A stretch of 64,000 nucleotides of DNA from Chitinophagaceae bacterium (GCA_004173235.1 SEAC01000018.1:1-64000), one strand, 5' to 3'. Positions 27,008 through 36,657 are shown, numbered from the stretch's first letter. The notes: generated from the letters alone by a model not told the origin. Numbers and translations: made by a program.

Positions 27008-28354
27008 ATGCAACTCAGCTCCCTCACCGCCCTCTCTCCCATCGACGGCCGCTATCGGGGACAGGTGCAGCAACTGGCGGATTATTTTTCCGAATACGCG
27101 CTGATGAAATACCGCGTTAGAGTGGAGATCGCCTACCTGCTGTTTCTTGCCGAAAAGCGCTTCTTCAAACTTCCCGCCGCCGCCGTGCGCCAGCTGCGCG
27201 CGGTGGAAAGCAATTTTGGACCAGAGGAAGCGGCACGTATCAAAGCCATCGAAGCAACAACCAACCACGACGTAAAAGCCGTGGAGTATTTCCTCAAGGA
27301 AGAACTGGAGAAGGCCGGCGGTGCCGCGGCGCGCGAATGGGTGCACTTCGGGCTCACCTCGCAGGACATCAACAACACGGCCATCCCGCTGTCGTGGAAA
27401 GAAGCGGTGGAATTCGAATACCTGCCTGCGCTGCTCAACCTCAACACCGAGCTGCGCCTGCTGGCCACGGAATGGAAGGCGGTGCCGATGCTTGCACGCA
27501 CACACGGCCAGCCTGCTTCGCCCACGCGGCTCGGCAAGGAACTGATGGTGTTCGTGGAGCGCATTCACAATGCCGTAGAACTACTGTTGCAGATCCCCTT
27601 CACCGGTAAGTTTGGCGGTGCCACGGGCAACTTCAACGCGCACCAGGTGGCTTACCCGAAGAAAGACTGGATGGCCCTCGCCGACGAATTCGTGGAAGGA
27701 AGCCTCGGGCTGCAGCGCCAGCAATTCACCACGCAGATCGAACACTACGACAACCTCGCCGCGCAGTTCGACGCCATGCGCCGCATCAATACGATCCTGC
27801 TCGATCTGTGCCGCGACATCTGGAGTTACATCGCTTCGGACTATTTCAAGCAACGAACAAAGAAAGGAGAAGTAGGATCGTCGGCGATGCCACATAAGGT
27901 GAACCCGATCGACTTTGAAAATGCCGAAGGCAACCTCGGCATCGCAAACGCACTGCTGGAGCACCTTTCGGCCAAGCTGCCCATCTCCCGCCTCCAGCGC
28001 GACCTTACCGACAGCACCGTGCTCCGCAACCTGGGTGTTCCGTTCGCACATACCATGCTTGCCTTCCGCTCTATTGAAAAAGGACTGGCAAAGCTGGTGC
28101 TCAACGGAGAAAAGATCCGGCAGGACCTAGACGACAATTGGGCCGTGGTGGCCGAAGCGGTGCAAACGGTTCTGCGCCGCGAAAGCTACCCTAATCCGTA
28201 CGAAGCGCTCAAGGAACTGACGCGCGGCAAAGGCCGCATCACCAAAGAAACGATGCACCGCTTCATCGACGGACTGCAGGTAAGCGCAACGCTTAAAAAG
28301 GAACTCAAGAAGATCACCCCGGAAAGCTACACGGGCGTGAACCCGGAATGGTGA
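27008..28354 (+). CDS. purB: adenylosuccinate lyase PurB
   Basis: Catalyses two fumarate-releasing steps of purine synthesis (SAICAR to AICAR, adenylosuccinate to AMP). From ATG 27008 it has 448 residues, normal for the family; the longer frame would translate the tandem words upstream. The fumarase-superfamily signature GSSAMPHKVNPIDFENAEG is present, as are TTNHDVKAVEYFLKE and HFGLTSQDINNTA with the catalytic-site His and Ser-Gln segments. It starts directly behind the CCATTACC block and a TTACTTTG word. It stands alone and converges with prfC. Confidence 0.96.
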   Translation: MQLSSLTALSPIDGRYRGQVQQLADYFSEYALMKYRVRVEIAYLLFLAEKRFFKLPAAAVRQLRAVESNFGPEEAARIKAIEATTNHDVKAVEYFLKEELEKAGGAAAREWVHFGLTSQDINNTAIPLSWKEAVEFEYLPALLNLNTELRLLATEWKAVPMLARTHGQPASPTRLGKELMVFVERIHNAVELLLQIPFTGKFGGATGNFNAHQVAYPKKDWMALADEFVEGSLGLQRQQFTTQIEHYDNLAAQFDAMRRINTILLDLCRDIWSYIASDYFKQRTKKGEVGSSAMPHKVNPIDFENAEGNLGIANALLEHLSAKLPISRLQRDLTDSTVLRNLGVPFAHTMLAFRSIEKGLAKLVLNGEKIRQDLDDNWAVVAEAVQTVLRRESYPNPYEALKELTRGKGRITKETMHRFIDGLQVSATLKKELKKITPESYTGVNPEW

Positions 28355-28390
28355 GGACGTTGAGCCAGCTCACGGGTGACGGCTTACGGG

Positions 28391-29980
28391 TCACGACTTA
28401 TGCACCTCACTGGTAAAGTGAAACTCAATATCCGGGTTGTTTGTTCGCTCGGTGTTGAGGAACCATTCACTCTGTGCGAGGTAAACCAGTTGACCGTCCT
28501 TGTCTTCCGCGATGTTGTTGTTTTTGAAACGAACGAATTCTTCGAGCTTCTTCGGGTCGTTGCTCGTGAGCCAGCAGGCTTTGTAATAAGGAAGCGAGTT
28601 GAATACAACGGAAGCGCCGTACTCGTGGAGCAGGCGATACTGGATCACTTCAAACTGCAGTTCACCCACGCAGCCGATGATCTTTTTGTTGCCCCCAAAC
28701 TGGGTGAACAACTGCGCCACACCTTCGTCGGTAAGCTGCAACAGGCCCTTCTCCAGCTGCTTCGTTTTCATCGGATCCTTGTTCACTACTTCCTTGAATA
28801 TCTCGGGCGAGAACGTAGGAATGCCGGTGAAAAAGAACTCTTCACCCTCGGTAAGCGTGTCGCCGATCTTAAAGCTGCCGGTATCAAACAGGCCCACTAC
28901 ATCGCCGGGATAGGCGTCATCCACTACGCTCTTTTCGCGCGCAAGGAACGTGTAAGGGTTGGAGAAGCGCACGTCTTTGTCGAGGCGCACGTGGTGAAAG
29001 TACTTGTTGCGCTCGAAGCGGCCCGAGCAAACGCGTAGGAATGCGATCCGGTCGCGGTGCTTGGGGTCGAGGTTGGCATGGATCTTAAAAATGAAGCCGC
29101 TGAACTTGTCTTCGCCAACAGCCAGGTGGCGCGTAGAGGTCTCGCGATCCTGCGGCGGCGGCGCAATGCGGATGAACGTATCGAGCATTTCTTTCACACC
29201 GAAGTTGTTCACCGCCGAACCGAAGAACACGGGTGCCACGTCGCCGCTGCGGTAGCTCTCCGGATCGAGCTCGCCGTAGACGCCGTCGATCAGCTCCACA
29301 TCTTCACGCAGGGCGGCGGCATCGCGCTCGCCGAGGCTGCCGTCGAGCACGGGGTCGGCCAACTCGCTGATGGATATGGTCTCGTCGTCGGTGGCCTTTG
29401 TGTTGGCGGTAAACAGGCGGAGGCTCTTGTTGTGCAGGTCGTAAACGCCTTTGAAATCCTTACCCTGGTTGATCGGCCAGGTCATTGGGTGAAGCGAGAT
29501 CGAAAGCTCGTTCTCAATCTCTTCGAGGAGGTCGAAACGGTTCTTTCCATCGCGGTCGAGCTTGTTGATGAATACGATCACCGGCGTTTTCCGCATCCGG
29601 CACACCTGCATCAGGCGGCGCGTTTGCTCTTCCACGCCGTTTACGGAATCTACAACGAGGATAACGGAGTCTACAGCCGTAAGCGTTCGGAAGGTATCCT
29701 CGGCAAAGTCCTTGTGCCCCGGCGTATCGAGCAGGTTGATGAGCGTGTTCTTATACTCGAAGCTCATCACCGAAGTGGCCACCGAGATACCTCGCTGCCG
29801 CTCGATCTCCATAAAGTCGGAGGTCGCGGCCTTTTTGATCTTGTTGCTTTTTACAGCTCCCGCCACCTGGATGGCGCCTCCGAATAGGAGGAATTTCTCC
29901 GTGAGGGTCGTTTTGCCGGCGTCGGGGTGCGATATGATGGCGAAGGTGCGCCGCTTCTGTATCTCGGACTGGTACTTCAT
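28391..29980 (-). CDS. prfC: peptide chain release factor 3
   Basis: A 529-residue GTPase that recycles RF1/RF2 from the ribosome after peptide release. G1 is [16 protein letters not shown], the G2 region [14 protein letters not shown]3 DTPGHKDF, and G4 NKLDRDG. Length and the C-terminal domains ([18 protein letters not shown]) are those of RF3 rather than EF-G. It starts at ATG 29980, ten bases after a TACCTTTG box on the minus strand. It converges with purB over a gap of about 36 bases that contains a CGGGT-word repeat. Confidence 0.97.
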   Translation of the reverse strand: MKYQSEIQKRRTFAIISHPDAGKTTLTEKFLLFGGAIQVAGAVKSNKIKKAATSDFMEIERQRGISVATSVMSFEYKNTLINLLDTPGHKDFAEDTFRTLTAVDSVILVVDSVNGVEEQTRRLMQVCRMRKTPVIVFINKLDRDGKNRFDLLEEIENELSISLHPMTWPINQGKDFKGVYDLHNKSLRLFTANTKATDDETISISELADPVLDGSLGERDAAALREDVELIDGVYGELDPESYRSGDVAPVFFGSAVNNFGVKEMLDTFIRIAPPPQDRETSTRHLAVGEDKFSGFIFKIHANLDPKHRDRIAFLRVCSGRFERNKYFHHVRLDKDVRFSNPYTFLAREKSVVDDAYPGDVVGLFDTGSFKIGDTLTEGEEFFFTGIPTFSPEIFKEVVNKDPMKTKQLEKGLLQLTDEGVAQLFTQFGGNKKIIGCVGELQFEVIQYRLLHEYGASVVFNSLPYYKACWLTSNDPKKLEEFVRFKNNNIAEDKDGQLVYLAQSEWFLNTERTNNPDIEFHFTSEVHKS

Positions 29981-29990
29981 AACTGGGGCG

Positions 29991-29998
29991 CAAAGGTA
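29991..29998 (-). promoter_or_regulatory. -7 promoter box (TACCTTTG) of prfC
   Basis: Exact TAnnTTTG on the minus strand, ten bases before the prfC ATG, followed by GCGCCCC as at the mqnA promoter. Confidence 0.55.
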
Positions 29999-30169
29999 CT
30001 TTTAACTTGCTAGTTTAGCCCTGTCTTGTTTGAAACTGGGGCATAGGGAAATCTTCTTAACAAACCGTTGTCCCCAGAATGCGCTTGTTTTTCCGCAGCC
30101 CTGGACGTGCTTAAACGGCGGACAAAAGGGCATCATTTTTCGATTAGTAGGCGTGTAAAAGCTAACACC

Positions 30170-30373
30170 ATGGAACAACACCGCAACCGGGACGAGCAGT
30201 CCCCCACTCAGAACGAGCAGCGCAACGGCCGCTCGGGAGCGCCTACCGGCTTTGAAGGAATGAATTTCGAAGAGCAGCGCGGAACTTTCAAGAACAGCGA
30301 TGGTGCCGGCGTGAGCTACACCCGCGAGCAGAGCCGACGCGAGCGGAACGGCCGCAGCGCCCCCGAAGAATAA
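30170..30373 (+). CDS. small hydrophilic protein
   Basis: Not recognised. From ATG 30170 it gives 67 residues rich in Arg, Glu, Gln, Asn and Gly, with no hydrophobic segment. The centre reads GFEGMNFEEQRGTF and the C-terminus is arginine-rich (YTREQSRRERNGRSAPEE). It is followed 63 bases later by a strong intrinsic terminator on the same strand, which supports a real transcription unit. Composition recalls the larger hydrophilic protein at 2336-3040. A stress-related or RNA-binding role is possible but unsupported. Confidence 0.65.
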   Translation: MEQHRNRDEQSPTQNEQRNGRSGAPTGFEGMNFEEQRGTFKNSDGAGVSYTREQSRRERNGRSAPEE

Positions 30374-30436
30374 TTTTCTGTGTTCGCCTTTCCCCCAGAT
30401 GTGTGTGAATTGGGTTTCGGGAAGGGCTTTAATAAG

Positions 30437-30469
30437 AATCCCTCGCTGTTGGCGAGGGATTTTCTTTTT
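30437..30469 (+). terminator. intrinsic terminator
   Basis: Perfect stem AATCCCTCGC / GCGAGGGATT with a 5-base loop, followed by TTCTTTTT on the plus strand. It closes the small hydrophilic gene; the lolA gene converges on it. Confidence 0.85.
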
Positions 30470-30483
30470 GAAAAGCTTATCGA

Positions 30484-31155
30484 TCAACGCAGATCCACCA
30501 CTTCCACTCCCGGGAATTTAGCCTTGTTGAATACGAATTCCGCATCTGATGCTCCCGAGCTGGGCTTCAGGCTGGCAATGGTATAGCTGAAGCGGTTGCC
30601 GTCCTTGTTGAGGATGCGCGCGCTGTGAAATACTTTGTTGGTCTTGTCGATCCAGAGGTACACTTTGTGGTATGGACGCGTTTTGTTGGTCGGCGTCAGT
30701 TCGATCTCCTGAAGCACCTTTCCGCCCTCACGCTTTTCGCCGTTGAGCTTGTAGAGGAAATCCTTGTCGTAAAAGTTGGTGAAGAGCTTCTGCGGGGTAA
30801 TCTCGCCCGTCGCGGCATCCACGTCCTTCACGGTCACTTCGTTGGCGCTCCGATCGAAGCTCCAGGTGGTCTTGCCATCGGAGAAGAGCTCCATACCCGG
30901 GATGGTCACATGGTACTTCGTGCCTTTCATGATCACGGTTCCTTTCTTTGTGGAAAGGGCCTTGCCCTGCGCGTTCTCGATCTTGTAGGTAAACGTTGCA
31001 CTCGGGGCTCCGAACGTTCGGAAACGGGCGGAAACGGCATCGAGGATCTTTTTAGCCTCGGGGTCGCTGTTCACCGGATTGTTGGACGAAACTTTCTGGG
31101 CGGTGGCTGCTATAAGGGCAGCCATTCCCACGATTAGGGTAGCGATTTTTTTCAT
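30484..31155 (-). CDS. lolA: outer-membrane lipoprotein carrier protein LolA
   Basis: A 223-residue periplasmic protein with a signal peptide (about 1-19, MKKIATLIVGMAALIAATA). LolA carries lipoproteins from the inner-membrane LolCDE exporter to the outer membrane. Family features: a single beta-barrel-like domain with YHVTIPGMELFSDGKTTWSFDRSANEVTV and the middle segment WIDKTNKVFHSARILNKDGNRFSY. The length matches Bacteroidota LolA. It lies downstream of ftsK on the same strand, as in many Bacteroidota, but with a repeat-filled gap of 305 bases, and a TATATTTG box sits at 31191-31198. Confidence 0.9.
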   Translation of the reverse strand: MKKIATLIVGMAALIAATAQKVSSNNPVNSDPEAKKILDAVSARFRTFGAPSATFTYKIENAQGKALSTKKGTVIMKGTKYHVTIPGMELFSDGKTTWSFDRSANEVTVKDVDAATGEITPQKLFTNFYDKDFLYKLNGEKREGGKVLQEIELTPTNKTRPYHKVYLWIDKTNKVFHSARILNKDGNRFSYTIASLKPSSGASDAEFVFNKAKFPGVEVVDLR

Positions 31156-31460
31156 AAATACTATGTGTCGTGCGTGTCTGGAAATCAGGGCAAATATAGC
31201 CCATTAACGACCGCCCTAAGGCAAGGAGTATACCGGAGAAGCGTTGCAGGTAGCGGATTAACAGAGGTGTAACGAAGACTTTAACGTCTATTAACGGAGG
31301 GAGGACGGAGGAAGGGAAGAGGGAGAATACTTGATTACTTGAGTACATGAGTAGTGAGATAGAGCGAGGCATTGTCCCCTTGGGAGAAGCTACCTCGCCC
31401 CTCATTTATTCATTTGATCAATTACTCAAGTAATCCCCTCTCTCCTCCCCACTCGCCAAT
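31156..31460. repeat. gap between ftsK and lolA with an imperfect inverted repeat
   Basis: Holds a TATATTTG box for lolA (31191-31198, minus strand) and a long imperfect inverted repeat. The left arm, about 31311-31366, contains ATTACTTGAGTA and ends GCGAGG. The right arm, about 31390-31455, starts CCTCGC and contains the reverse complement TACTCAAGTAAT with one change. No coding frame was recognised. Confidence 0.65.
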
Positions 31461-34277
31461 CTACCCTAAAAGAGAAATGTGCTCCATGAGTTCCGTTTCA
31501 GTTTTGAACAGCACCTCGCGCGCTTTCGAGCCCACGTTCGGGCCCACGATGCCGGCGCGTTCGAGCTGGTCCATCAGGCGGCCCGCACGGTTGTAACCGA
31601 GCTTCATCCTGCGCTGGAGCAGCGACGTTGAGCCCAGTTGGTTATGCACGATCAGCTTTGCCGCATCTTCAAAGAGCGGATCCTTTTCATTGGAGTCGAA
31701 ATCACCGCCCTTTTCAAGTTCTTTCTCATCCACGTATTCGGGCAGCAGGAAGGCCTGGGGGTAGCCGCGCTGGTCGGCAATGAAGTCGTTGATGCGCTCC
31801 ACCTCGGGCGTGTCTACGAAAGCGCACTGCAGGCGCACCAGTTCGCCGTTGTAGGAAATCAGCATATCGCCCTTGCCAATCAGCTGCTCGGCGCCACCCG
31901 TATCGAGGATGGTGCGCGAGTCGATCTTGGACGAAACCTTGAAAGCGATGCGTGCCGGGAAGTTGGCCTTGATGGTACCGGTAATGATGTTCACCGAAGG
32001 GCGCTGTGTGGCGATGATCAGGTGGATGCCGATGGCTCGGGCCAGCTGCGCGAGGCGCGCGATGGGCATCTCCACCTCTTTACCCGCCGTCATGATGAGG
32101 TCGGCAAACTCGTCGATCACGAGCACGATGAACGGAAGGTATTGGTGGCCCTTTTGTGGGTTCAGTTTGCGCTTGGTGAACTTTTCGTTGTACTCTTTGA
32201 TGTTGCGCGCGCCTGCTTCCTTGAGCAGGTCGTAGCGGTTGTCCATCTCGATGCAAAGTGCGTTGAGCGTGGCGATGACTTTTTTAGTATCGGTGATGAT
32301 CGCTTCCTCCTCTCCCGGCAGCTTGGCCAGGAAGTGGTGCTCGATGTGGCGGTAAATGGAAAGCTCCACCTTCTTGGGGTCCACCAGCACGAACTTCAGT
32401 TGCGACGGGTGCTTCTTGTAAAGGAGCGACACGAGGATCGCGTTGAGGCCAACCGATTTACCCTGGCCCGTTGCACCGGCCATCAGCAGGTGGGGCATCG
32501 TTGCCAGGTCGGCCACGAACAGCTTGTTGTCGATCTTCTTGCCGATGGCGATCGGCAGCTGCATCGACGAATTGCGGAACTCGTCGGAGCCCAGCATCGT
32601 GCGCATGCTCACCACCGACTTCTTGTGGTTGGGCACCTCAATTCCAATGGTGCCGCGACCCGGGATGGGAGCGATGATGCGGATGCCCAGCGCCGCCAGC
32701 GAAAGGGCGATATCGTCTTCGAGGTTCTTGATGCGCGAGATGCGCACGCCGGGCGAAGGCACGATCTCGTAGAGCGTCACCGTAGGCCCGATGGTAGCTG
32801 ATATCTTCTGGATACTGATGTCGTAGTTGCTCAGCGTGTTGATAATCTGGTTCTTGTTCAGTTCGAGCTCGGCCGGGTCGTGCTCCACTTTCTCGGAGCC
32901 GTGCACTTCCAGGAGGTCGATATGCGGGTGCTTGTAGTCGCGCAGGTCGAGTGCGGGATCGTAAGGCGGCAGGTCGCCGTAGCCTTTGCCTTCCTGCACC
33001 GTTTCGTGGTCCGGTTCGGGCTCCGGCTCTGCTTCTTTGATCTCAAGCTGGAAATTATCCGCCGGCATCACAATTGCCTTCGCGGGCGGTTCCGGTTCGG
33101 GTTCAGGTTCCGGCTTCGGCGGAAGCACCACAACGGAAGGCTTCGGTGGCGTTGCGTCGAGATCGTGGGTATGAAGAATGTCGGCGACGATCTCTCTTTC
33201 CTGCGGAAGGTCTTCTTCCATCGGGATCTCCGCTTCCTCTTCCGGCTCAACGGTTTCCTCGGGCAGTTCTTCACGCTCGATCACTTCGAACGGAACGCCG
33301 GAATACATATCGTTTACCGATGGCGTGAACTGCATACCGCCTTCTCCCTTGAGCATGTTCGGACGTTCAGGCTGCGGCTCGTCTTCGGGCTCCATAGCCT
33401 TTTCCAGGAACGGGGATGCGACGGTCAACTTCGCGCCGGACTCTTCTTCAACCGGCGATTCCGCTTCTTCCGCTTCCGGGTCTTGCAGAAACGGATCGGC
33501 GCTGAGGTCGGGCTGCAGCTGCGGCTTGCGCTCGGGCAGCTTGAAGCGGGGGTTGAATTGCCAGATGAGGTAAGAAGCGCCCACCACGAACAGCAATGCG
33601 CCGGTGCCTGCGCCGCCGATGAAGCGGCCGAGCCAGTCGGAGATCATGTTGCCCACGCGGCCACCCCACGGAAAGTCGAAGCCCCCCTCGTAGTGCGCGG
33701 GCAGCACGAATGCGAAGGTGACGGATGCGATGAGCAGGCCGAACGTGATGTATTTGAGATTGCGCCAGATCGAAAAAACCTTGCGCTCGAACAGCAGGTT
33801 GATGCCCACCACGAAAAAGAACGTGCAGAACAGCAGCGACGAAACGCCGAAGCCGCGGTAGATGAAAAGGTGCGCCGTCCAGGCGCCGAGGCGGCCCAGC
33901 AGGTTGGATACTTTCACTTCGTCATCCACGAGAAACGACGCGGTGTTTTGCAGCACCTTGTCCTGGTCTTCCTTCCATGTAAAAAAGTAGGAAACGAATG
34001 CGATGAAGAGAAATACAGAGAGGAGGAGCGAAACGGTGCCGATGATCTTCCAAGTGCGCTCGTCGCGGGCGAGTTTTTTGAGGTCGAGACTTTCCTCGCG
34101 GTCCTTCTTGAATTTGCCGGAATCCTTTGCTGCTTCCTTTTCGGGGTCTTTGACCGATTTGGTGCGCGGCTTGCGCGCGGGCTTTGCCGGCGTCTCCTGG
34201 ACTTCGGGGATTTCTGCAGGCACTTCTGGTTCAACCGCTGCAGGCGGTGGTGGTGGAGTTTTCAGCCGGTTCGCCAT
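31461..34277 (-). CDS. ftsK: DNA translocase FtsK
   Basis: A 938-residue septal DNA pump that clears and aligns chromosome ends at division. A Lys-rich N-terminus precedes four membrane helices (about residues 75-245). A long Glu/Pro-rich linker follows. The motor domain has Walker A GATGQGKSVGLNA and Walker B FIVLVIDEFADLI. The C-terminal gamma winged helix (STSLLQRRMKLGYNRAGRLMDQLERAGIVGP) reads KOPS-type sites. The start ATG 34277 follows a TATCTTTG box by four bases. Confidence 0.97.
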   Translation of the reverse strand: MANRLKTPPPPPAAVEPEVPAEIPEVQETPAKPARKPRTKSVKDPEKEAAKDSGKFKKDREESLDLKKLARDERTWKIIGTVSLLLSVFLFIAFVSYFFTWKEDQDKVLQNTASFLVDDEVKVSNLLGRLGAWTAHLFIYRGFGVSSLLFCTFFFVVGINLLFERKVFSIWRNLKYITFGLLIASVTFAFVLPAHYEGGFDFPWGGRVGNMISDWLGRFIGGAGTGALLFVVGASYLIWQFNPRFKLPERKPQLQPDLSADPFLQDPEAEEAESPVEEESGAKLTVASPFLEKAMEPEDEPQPERPNMLKGEGGMQFTPSVNDMYSGVPFEVIEREELPEETVEPEEEAEIPMEEDLPQEREIVADILHTHDLDATPPKPSVVVLPPKPEPEPEPEPPAKAIVMPADNFQLEIKEAEPEPEPDHETVQEGKGYGDLPPYDPALDLRDYKHPHIDLLEVHGSEKVEHDPAELELNKNQIINTLSNYDISIQKISATIGPTVTLYEIVPSPGVRISRIKNLEDDIALSLAALGIRIIAPIPGRGTIGIEVPNHKKSVVSMRTMLGSDEFRNSSMQLPIAIGKKIDNKLFVADLATMPHLLMAGATGQGKSVGLNAILVSLLYKKHPSQLKFVLVDPKKVELSIYRHIEHHFLAKLPGEEEAIITDTKKVIATLNALCIEMDNRYDLLKEAGARNIKEYNEKFTKRKLNPQKGHQYLPFIVLVIDEFADLIMTAGKEVEMPIARLAQLARAIGIHLIIATQRPSVNIITGTIKANFPARIAFKVSSKIDSRTILDTGGAEQLIGKGDMLISYNGELVRLQCAFVDTPEVERINDFIADQRGYPQAFLLPEYVDEKELEKGGDFDSNEKDPLFEDAAKLIVHNQLGSTSLLQRRMKLGYNRAGRLMDQLERAGIVGPNVGSKAREVLFKTETELMEHISLLG

Positions 34278-34281
34278 AGAA

Positions 34282-34289
34282 CAAAGATA
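34282..34289 (-). promoter_or_regulatory. -7 promoter box (TATCTTTG) of ftsK
   Basis: Exact TAnnTTTG on the minus strand, only four bases before the ftsK ATG, implying a leaderless message. Confidence 0.5.
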
Positions 34290-34335
34290 ATCGCCCAGGC
34301 CGGATGGGTGGCGGTTTACGGCTAATATATTAAAT

Positions 34336-34722
34336 TTATCGGCGCAGCATTCCGATCAGGAGCGCGATCCAGCCGGCGATGAAAAAAAGGCCGCCGAACG
34401 GGGTTATGATGCCTACGCCGCTCAGCCCCACTTTATCCATTGCTTTCAACGAAGCCAGCAGGTAAAGCGAGCCGGAAAAAAGCACGATTCCCGTAAGGAA
34501 GCACCACCCCGCCGCATTCATCGCGCCCGATGGCATCCGCTCATACAAGATGCCCACCAGCAGCAGTGCGAAAGCATGATACATCTGGTATTGTACCCCC
34601 GTTTGATAGGTTGCCACCACATCGGGGCCAACGAGTGTTTTCAGCTTGTGCGCTCCGAAAGCTCCGAGGATCACGCCGAGTGCGGCTAGTATGGCTCCGA
34701 GGGCGAGGAAGTTTTTGTGCAT
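34336..34722 (-). CDS. DUF423 (TMEM256/YgdD) membrane protein
   Basis: A 128-residue inner-membrane protein with four hydrophobic helices. The family start ALGAILAALGVILGAFGAHKLK is present, as are YQTGVQYQMYHAFALLLVGIL and the C-terminal ITPFGGLFFIAGWIALL. DUF423 proteins are widespread and of unknown function. ATG 34722 is chosen because a TACATTTG box lies five bases upstream and the family begins here. It ends 58 bases before the ftsK start on the same strand, but ftsK has its own promoter box. Confidence 0.92.
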   Translation of the reverse strand: MHKNFLALGAILAALGVILGAFGAHKLKTLVGPDVVATYQTGVQYQMYHAFALLLVGILYERMPSGAMNAAGWCFLTGIVLFSGSLYLLASLKAMDKVGLSGVGIITPFGGLFFIAGWIALLIGMLRR

Positions 34723-34727
34723 GGCTG

Positions 34728-34735
34728 CAAATGTA
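34728..34735 (-). promoter_or_regulatory. -7 promoter box (TACATTTG) of the DUF423 gene
   Basis: Exact TAnnTTTG on the minus strand, five bases before the chosen ATG. Confidence 0.5.
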
Positions 34736-34762
34736 ACCATCCGCCGTCATTGCGGGCGGCGC

Positions 34763-35332
34763 TCACACGTGGGCGATCTTATCCATCAGGTAACGGAGCT
34801 GCAGATCGTCCGTTTCAACCGCAACGTCGGCCTGCTGGTAAAAGATGCGGCGGTCGCCGAATTTGCGGAAGATGTAGGCACGCAGCTGGTCTTCGCCCAG
34901 GTCGCGCACCAGAGGGCGTTTGTCGCGCTCGGTGAGCAAGCGCGCATGTAGGCAGTCGATGGAGCAATTGATCCAGATGGTGCGCCCCACCTGCTTCATA
35001 TAATCGATGTTATTGTAGAAACACGGTGTGCCGCCGCCGGTGGCCATCACAAAAGACTCGTTGCCTTCCGCCAGCGCGTGCAGCGTGTCCCTCTCCAGCT
35101 TCCGGAAGTATTCTTCCCCTTCTTCGGCAAATATTTGGCTGATCGGTTTGCCGGCGGCTTCTTCAATCTTTTCGTCGAGGTCGATGAAAGGCAGCCCGAG
35201 CGCGGGTGCCAGCTTGCGGCCCCAATAGGTTTTGCCGCAGCCCATAAAGCCGACGAGGAAAAGGCGAACGGCTCCCTGTCCCCCCAGGGGGGCACTTAGG
35301 TCTGATTTGTTGTTTTGTGCGTGCACATTCAT
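34763..35332 (-). CDS. aroK: shikimate kinase AroK
   Basis: Phosphorylates shikimate with ATP in aromatic amino acid synthesis. The P-loop is GFMGCGKTYWGRKLA at residues 29-43, with LDEKIE (shikimate-binding acidic part) and ATGGGTPCF following, and the LID arginine in LLTERDKRPLV. The length of 189 residues is slightly above the family norm because of about 20 extra residues before the core (NVHAQNNKSDLSAPLGGQGA), so a later start cannot be excluded, although no better ATG or GTG is seen. It lies upstream of the DUF423 gene on the same strand. Confidence 0.93.
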   Translation of the reverse strand: MNVHAQNNKSDLSAPLGGQGAVRLFLVGFMGCGKTYWGRKLAPALGLPFIDLDEKIEEAAGKPISQIFAEEGEEYFRKLERDTLHALAEGNESFVMATGGGTPCFYNNIDYMKQVGRTIWINCSIDCLHARLLTERDKRPLVRDLGEDQLRAYIFRKFGDRRIFYQQADVAVETDDLQLRYLMDKIAHV

Positions 35333-35349
35333 AAGTACGTAGATCCCAA

Positions 35350-35386
35350 AAATAAGGATGGCTCGCTTTGCGAGCCATCCTTATTT
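35350..35386 (-). terminator. intrinsic terminator, perfect 17-base stem
   Basis: Arms AAATAAGGATGGCTCGC and GCGAGCCATCCTTATTT pair perfectly around a TTT loop; the minus-strand reading ends in TTTTT. It lies 80 bases after the acyl-CoA dehydrogenase stop and before the aroK start. Confidence 0.85.
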
Positions 35387-35465
35387 GAGTATCGGAAAAG
35401 TTCGTGACAAGAAGGTATGTATGACCTAACTGCCCCTTTGCGGTCCCGGAAGTTCGGGAAGGGGG

Positions 35466-36644
35466 CTATTTAAATGCATTCAGCCCCGTCACGTCCATGC
35501 CGGTGATCAGCAGGTGCACATCGTGCGTGCCTTCGTAGGTGATCACGCTTTCGAGGTTCATCATATGGCGCATGATGGAGTATTCGCCGGTGATGCCCAT
35601 TCCACCCAGCATCTGGCGCGCGTCGCGGGCGATGTTGGTTGCGATCTCGCAGGAGTTGCGCTTCGCCATCGAAACCTGCTGCGGCGTGGCGCGGCCTTCG
35701 TTCATCAGCACACCCAGACGCCACACGAGCAATTGGGCTTTCGTGATCTCGGTGATCATTTCAGCCAGCTTCTTTTGCTGCAGCTGGAAACCGCCGATCG
35801 GTCTGTCGAACTGCACGCGCTCCTTCGAATAACGAAGTGCGGTATCGTAGCAGTCCATGGCAGCGCCGAGCGCACCCCAGGCAATGCCGTAACGGGCCTT
35901 GGAAAGGCAGCCCAGCGGCCCTTTCAGGCCTTTTACGTTCGGGAAAATATTTTCTTTCGGAACTTTCACGTTGTCGAACACGAGCTCGCCGGTTGCCGAA
36001 GCGCGGAGGCTCCACTTGCCGTGCGTGGTGGGTGTTTGAAAACCTTCCATGCCGCGCTCCACGATGAGGCCGCGGATGTCGCCCTGCTCGTCTTTAGCCC
36101 ACACCACCGCTATCTGCGCAAAGGGTGCGTTGGAGATCCACATCTTGGCGCCGTTGAGGATCACGTGATCGCCGGCGTCTTTGATATTGGTAATCATGCC
36201 ACTGGGGTTGGAACCGTGGTCGGGTTCGGTGAGACCGAAGCAACCCAGCCACTCCCCGGATCCAAGCTTGGGCAGGTACTTGCGCTTTTGCTCTTCCGAT
36301 CCGTAGGCATAGATCGGGTACATCACCAGCGACCCCTGCACCGACGCCGTGGAACGCACGCCGCTATCGCCGCGCTCGAGCTCCTGCATCATCAGGCCGT
36401 AGGAAATATAGTCGAGGCCGCCGCCGCCGTATTCAACCGGCACAGTGGGGCCAAAGCAGCCCAGTTCGCCCAGTTGCTTCACGATATGCTCGGGAAATTC
36501 GGCGCGCTGCGCGTAGTCTTCGATGATCGGGGAGATCTCTTTCTTTACGTAGTTGCGCACCGTTTCGCGGATAAGGCGGTGCTCGTCGGTCAGTAGTTCG
36601 TCAACGAGAAAATAATCCGGTGACGTGAATTGATCGGTTGCCAT
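35466..36644 (-). CDS. acyl-CoA dehydrogenase, glutaryl-CoA dehydrogenase-like
   Basis: A 392-residue FAD enzyme. Family parts are CFGLTEPDHGSNPSGM, KMWISNAPFA, and the catalytic base Glu in the C-terminal motif TYEGTHDVHLL. The RSTASVQGSLVMYPI segment matches the substrate-binding arginine region of glutaryl-CoA dehydrogenases, which decarboxylate glutaryl-CoA to crotonyl-CoA. That specificity fits lysine and tryptophan catabolism and the nearby kynurenine genes, but is inferred. Start ATG 36644 follows a TACATTTG box by five bases. A strong terminator follows downstream, so it may be monocistronic. Confidence 0.9.
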   Translation of the reverse strand: MATDQFTSPDYFLVDELLTDEHRLIRETVRNYVKKEISPIIEDYAQRAEFPEHIVKQLGELGCFGPTVPVEYGGGGLDYISYGLMMQELERGDSGVRSTASVQGSLVMYPIYAYGSEEQKRKYLPKLGSGEWLGCFGLTEPDHGSNPSGMITNIKDAGDHVILNGAKMWISNAPFAQIAVVWAKDEQGDIRGLIVERGMEGFQTPTTHGKWSLRASATGELVFDNVKVPKENIFPNVKGLKGPLGCLSKARYGIAWGALGAAMDCYDTALRYSKERVQFDRPIGGFQLQQKKLAEMITEITKAQLLVWRLGVLMNEGRATPQQVSMAKRNSCEIATNIARDARQMLGGMGITGEYSIMRHMMNLESVITYEGTHDVHLLITGMDVTGLNAFK

Positions 36645-36649
36645 GCGGG

Positions 36650-36657
36650 CAAATGTA
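36650..36657 (-). promoter_or_regulatory. -7 promoter box (TACATTTG) of the acyl-CoA dehydrogenase gene
   Basis: Exact TAnnTTTG on the minus strand, five bases before the ATG. Confidence 0.5.

Noticed and set aside
32880-34325. 481-residue open frame antisense to ftsK
   Set aside because: Low-complexity shadow of the FtsK linker and membrane helices; no domain.
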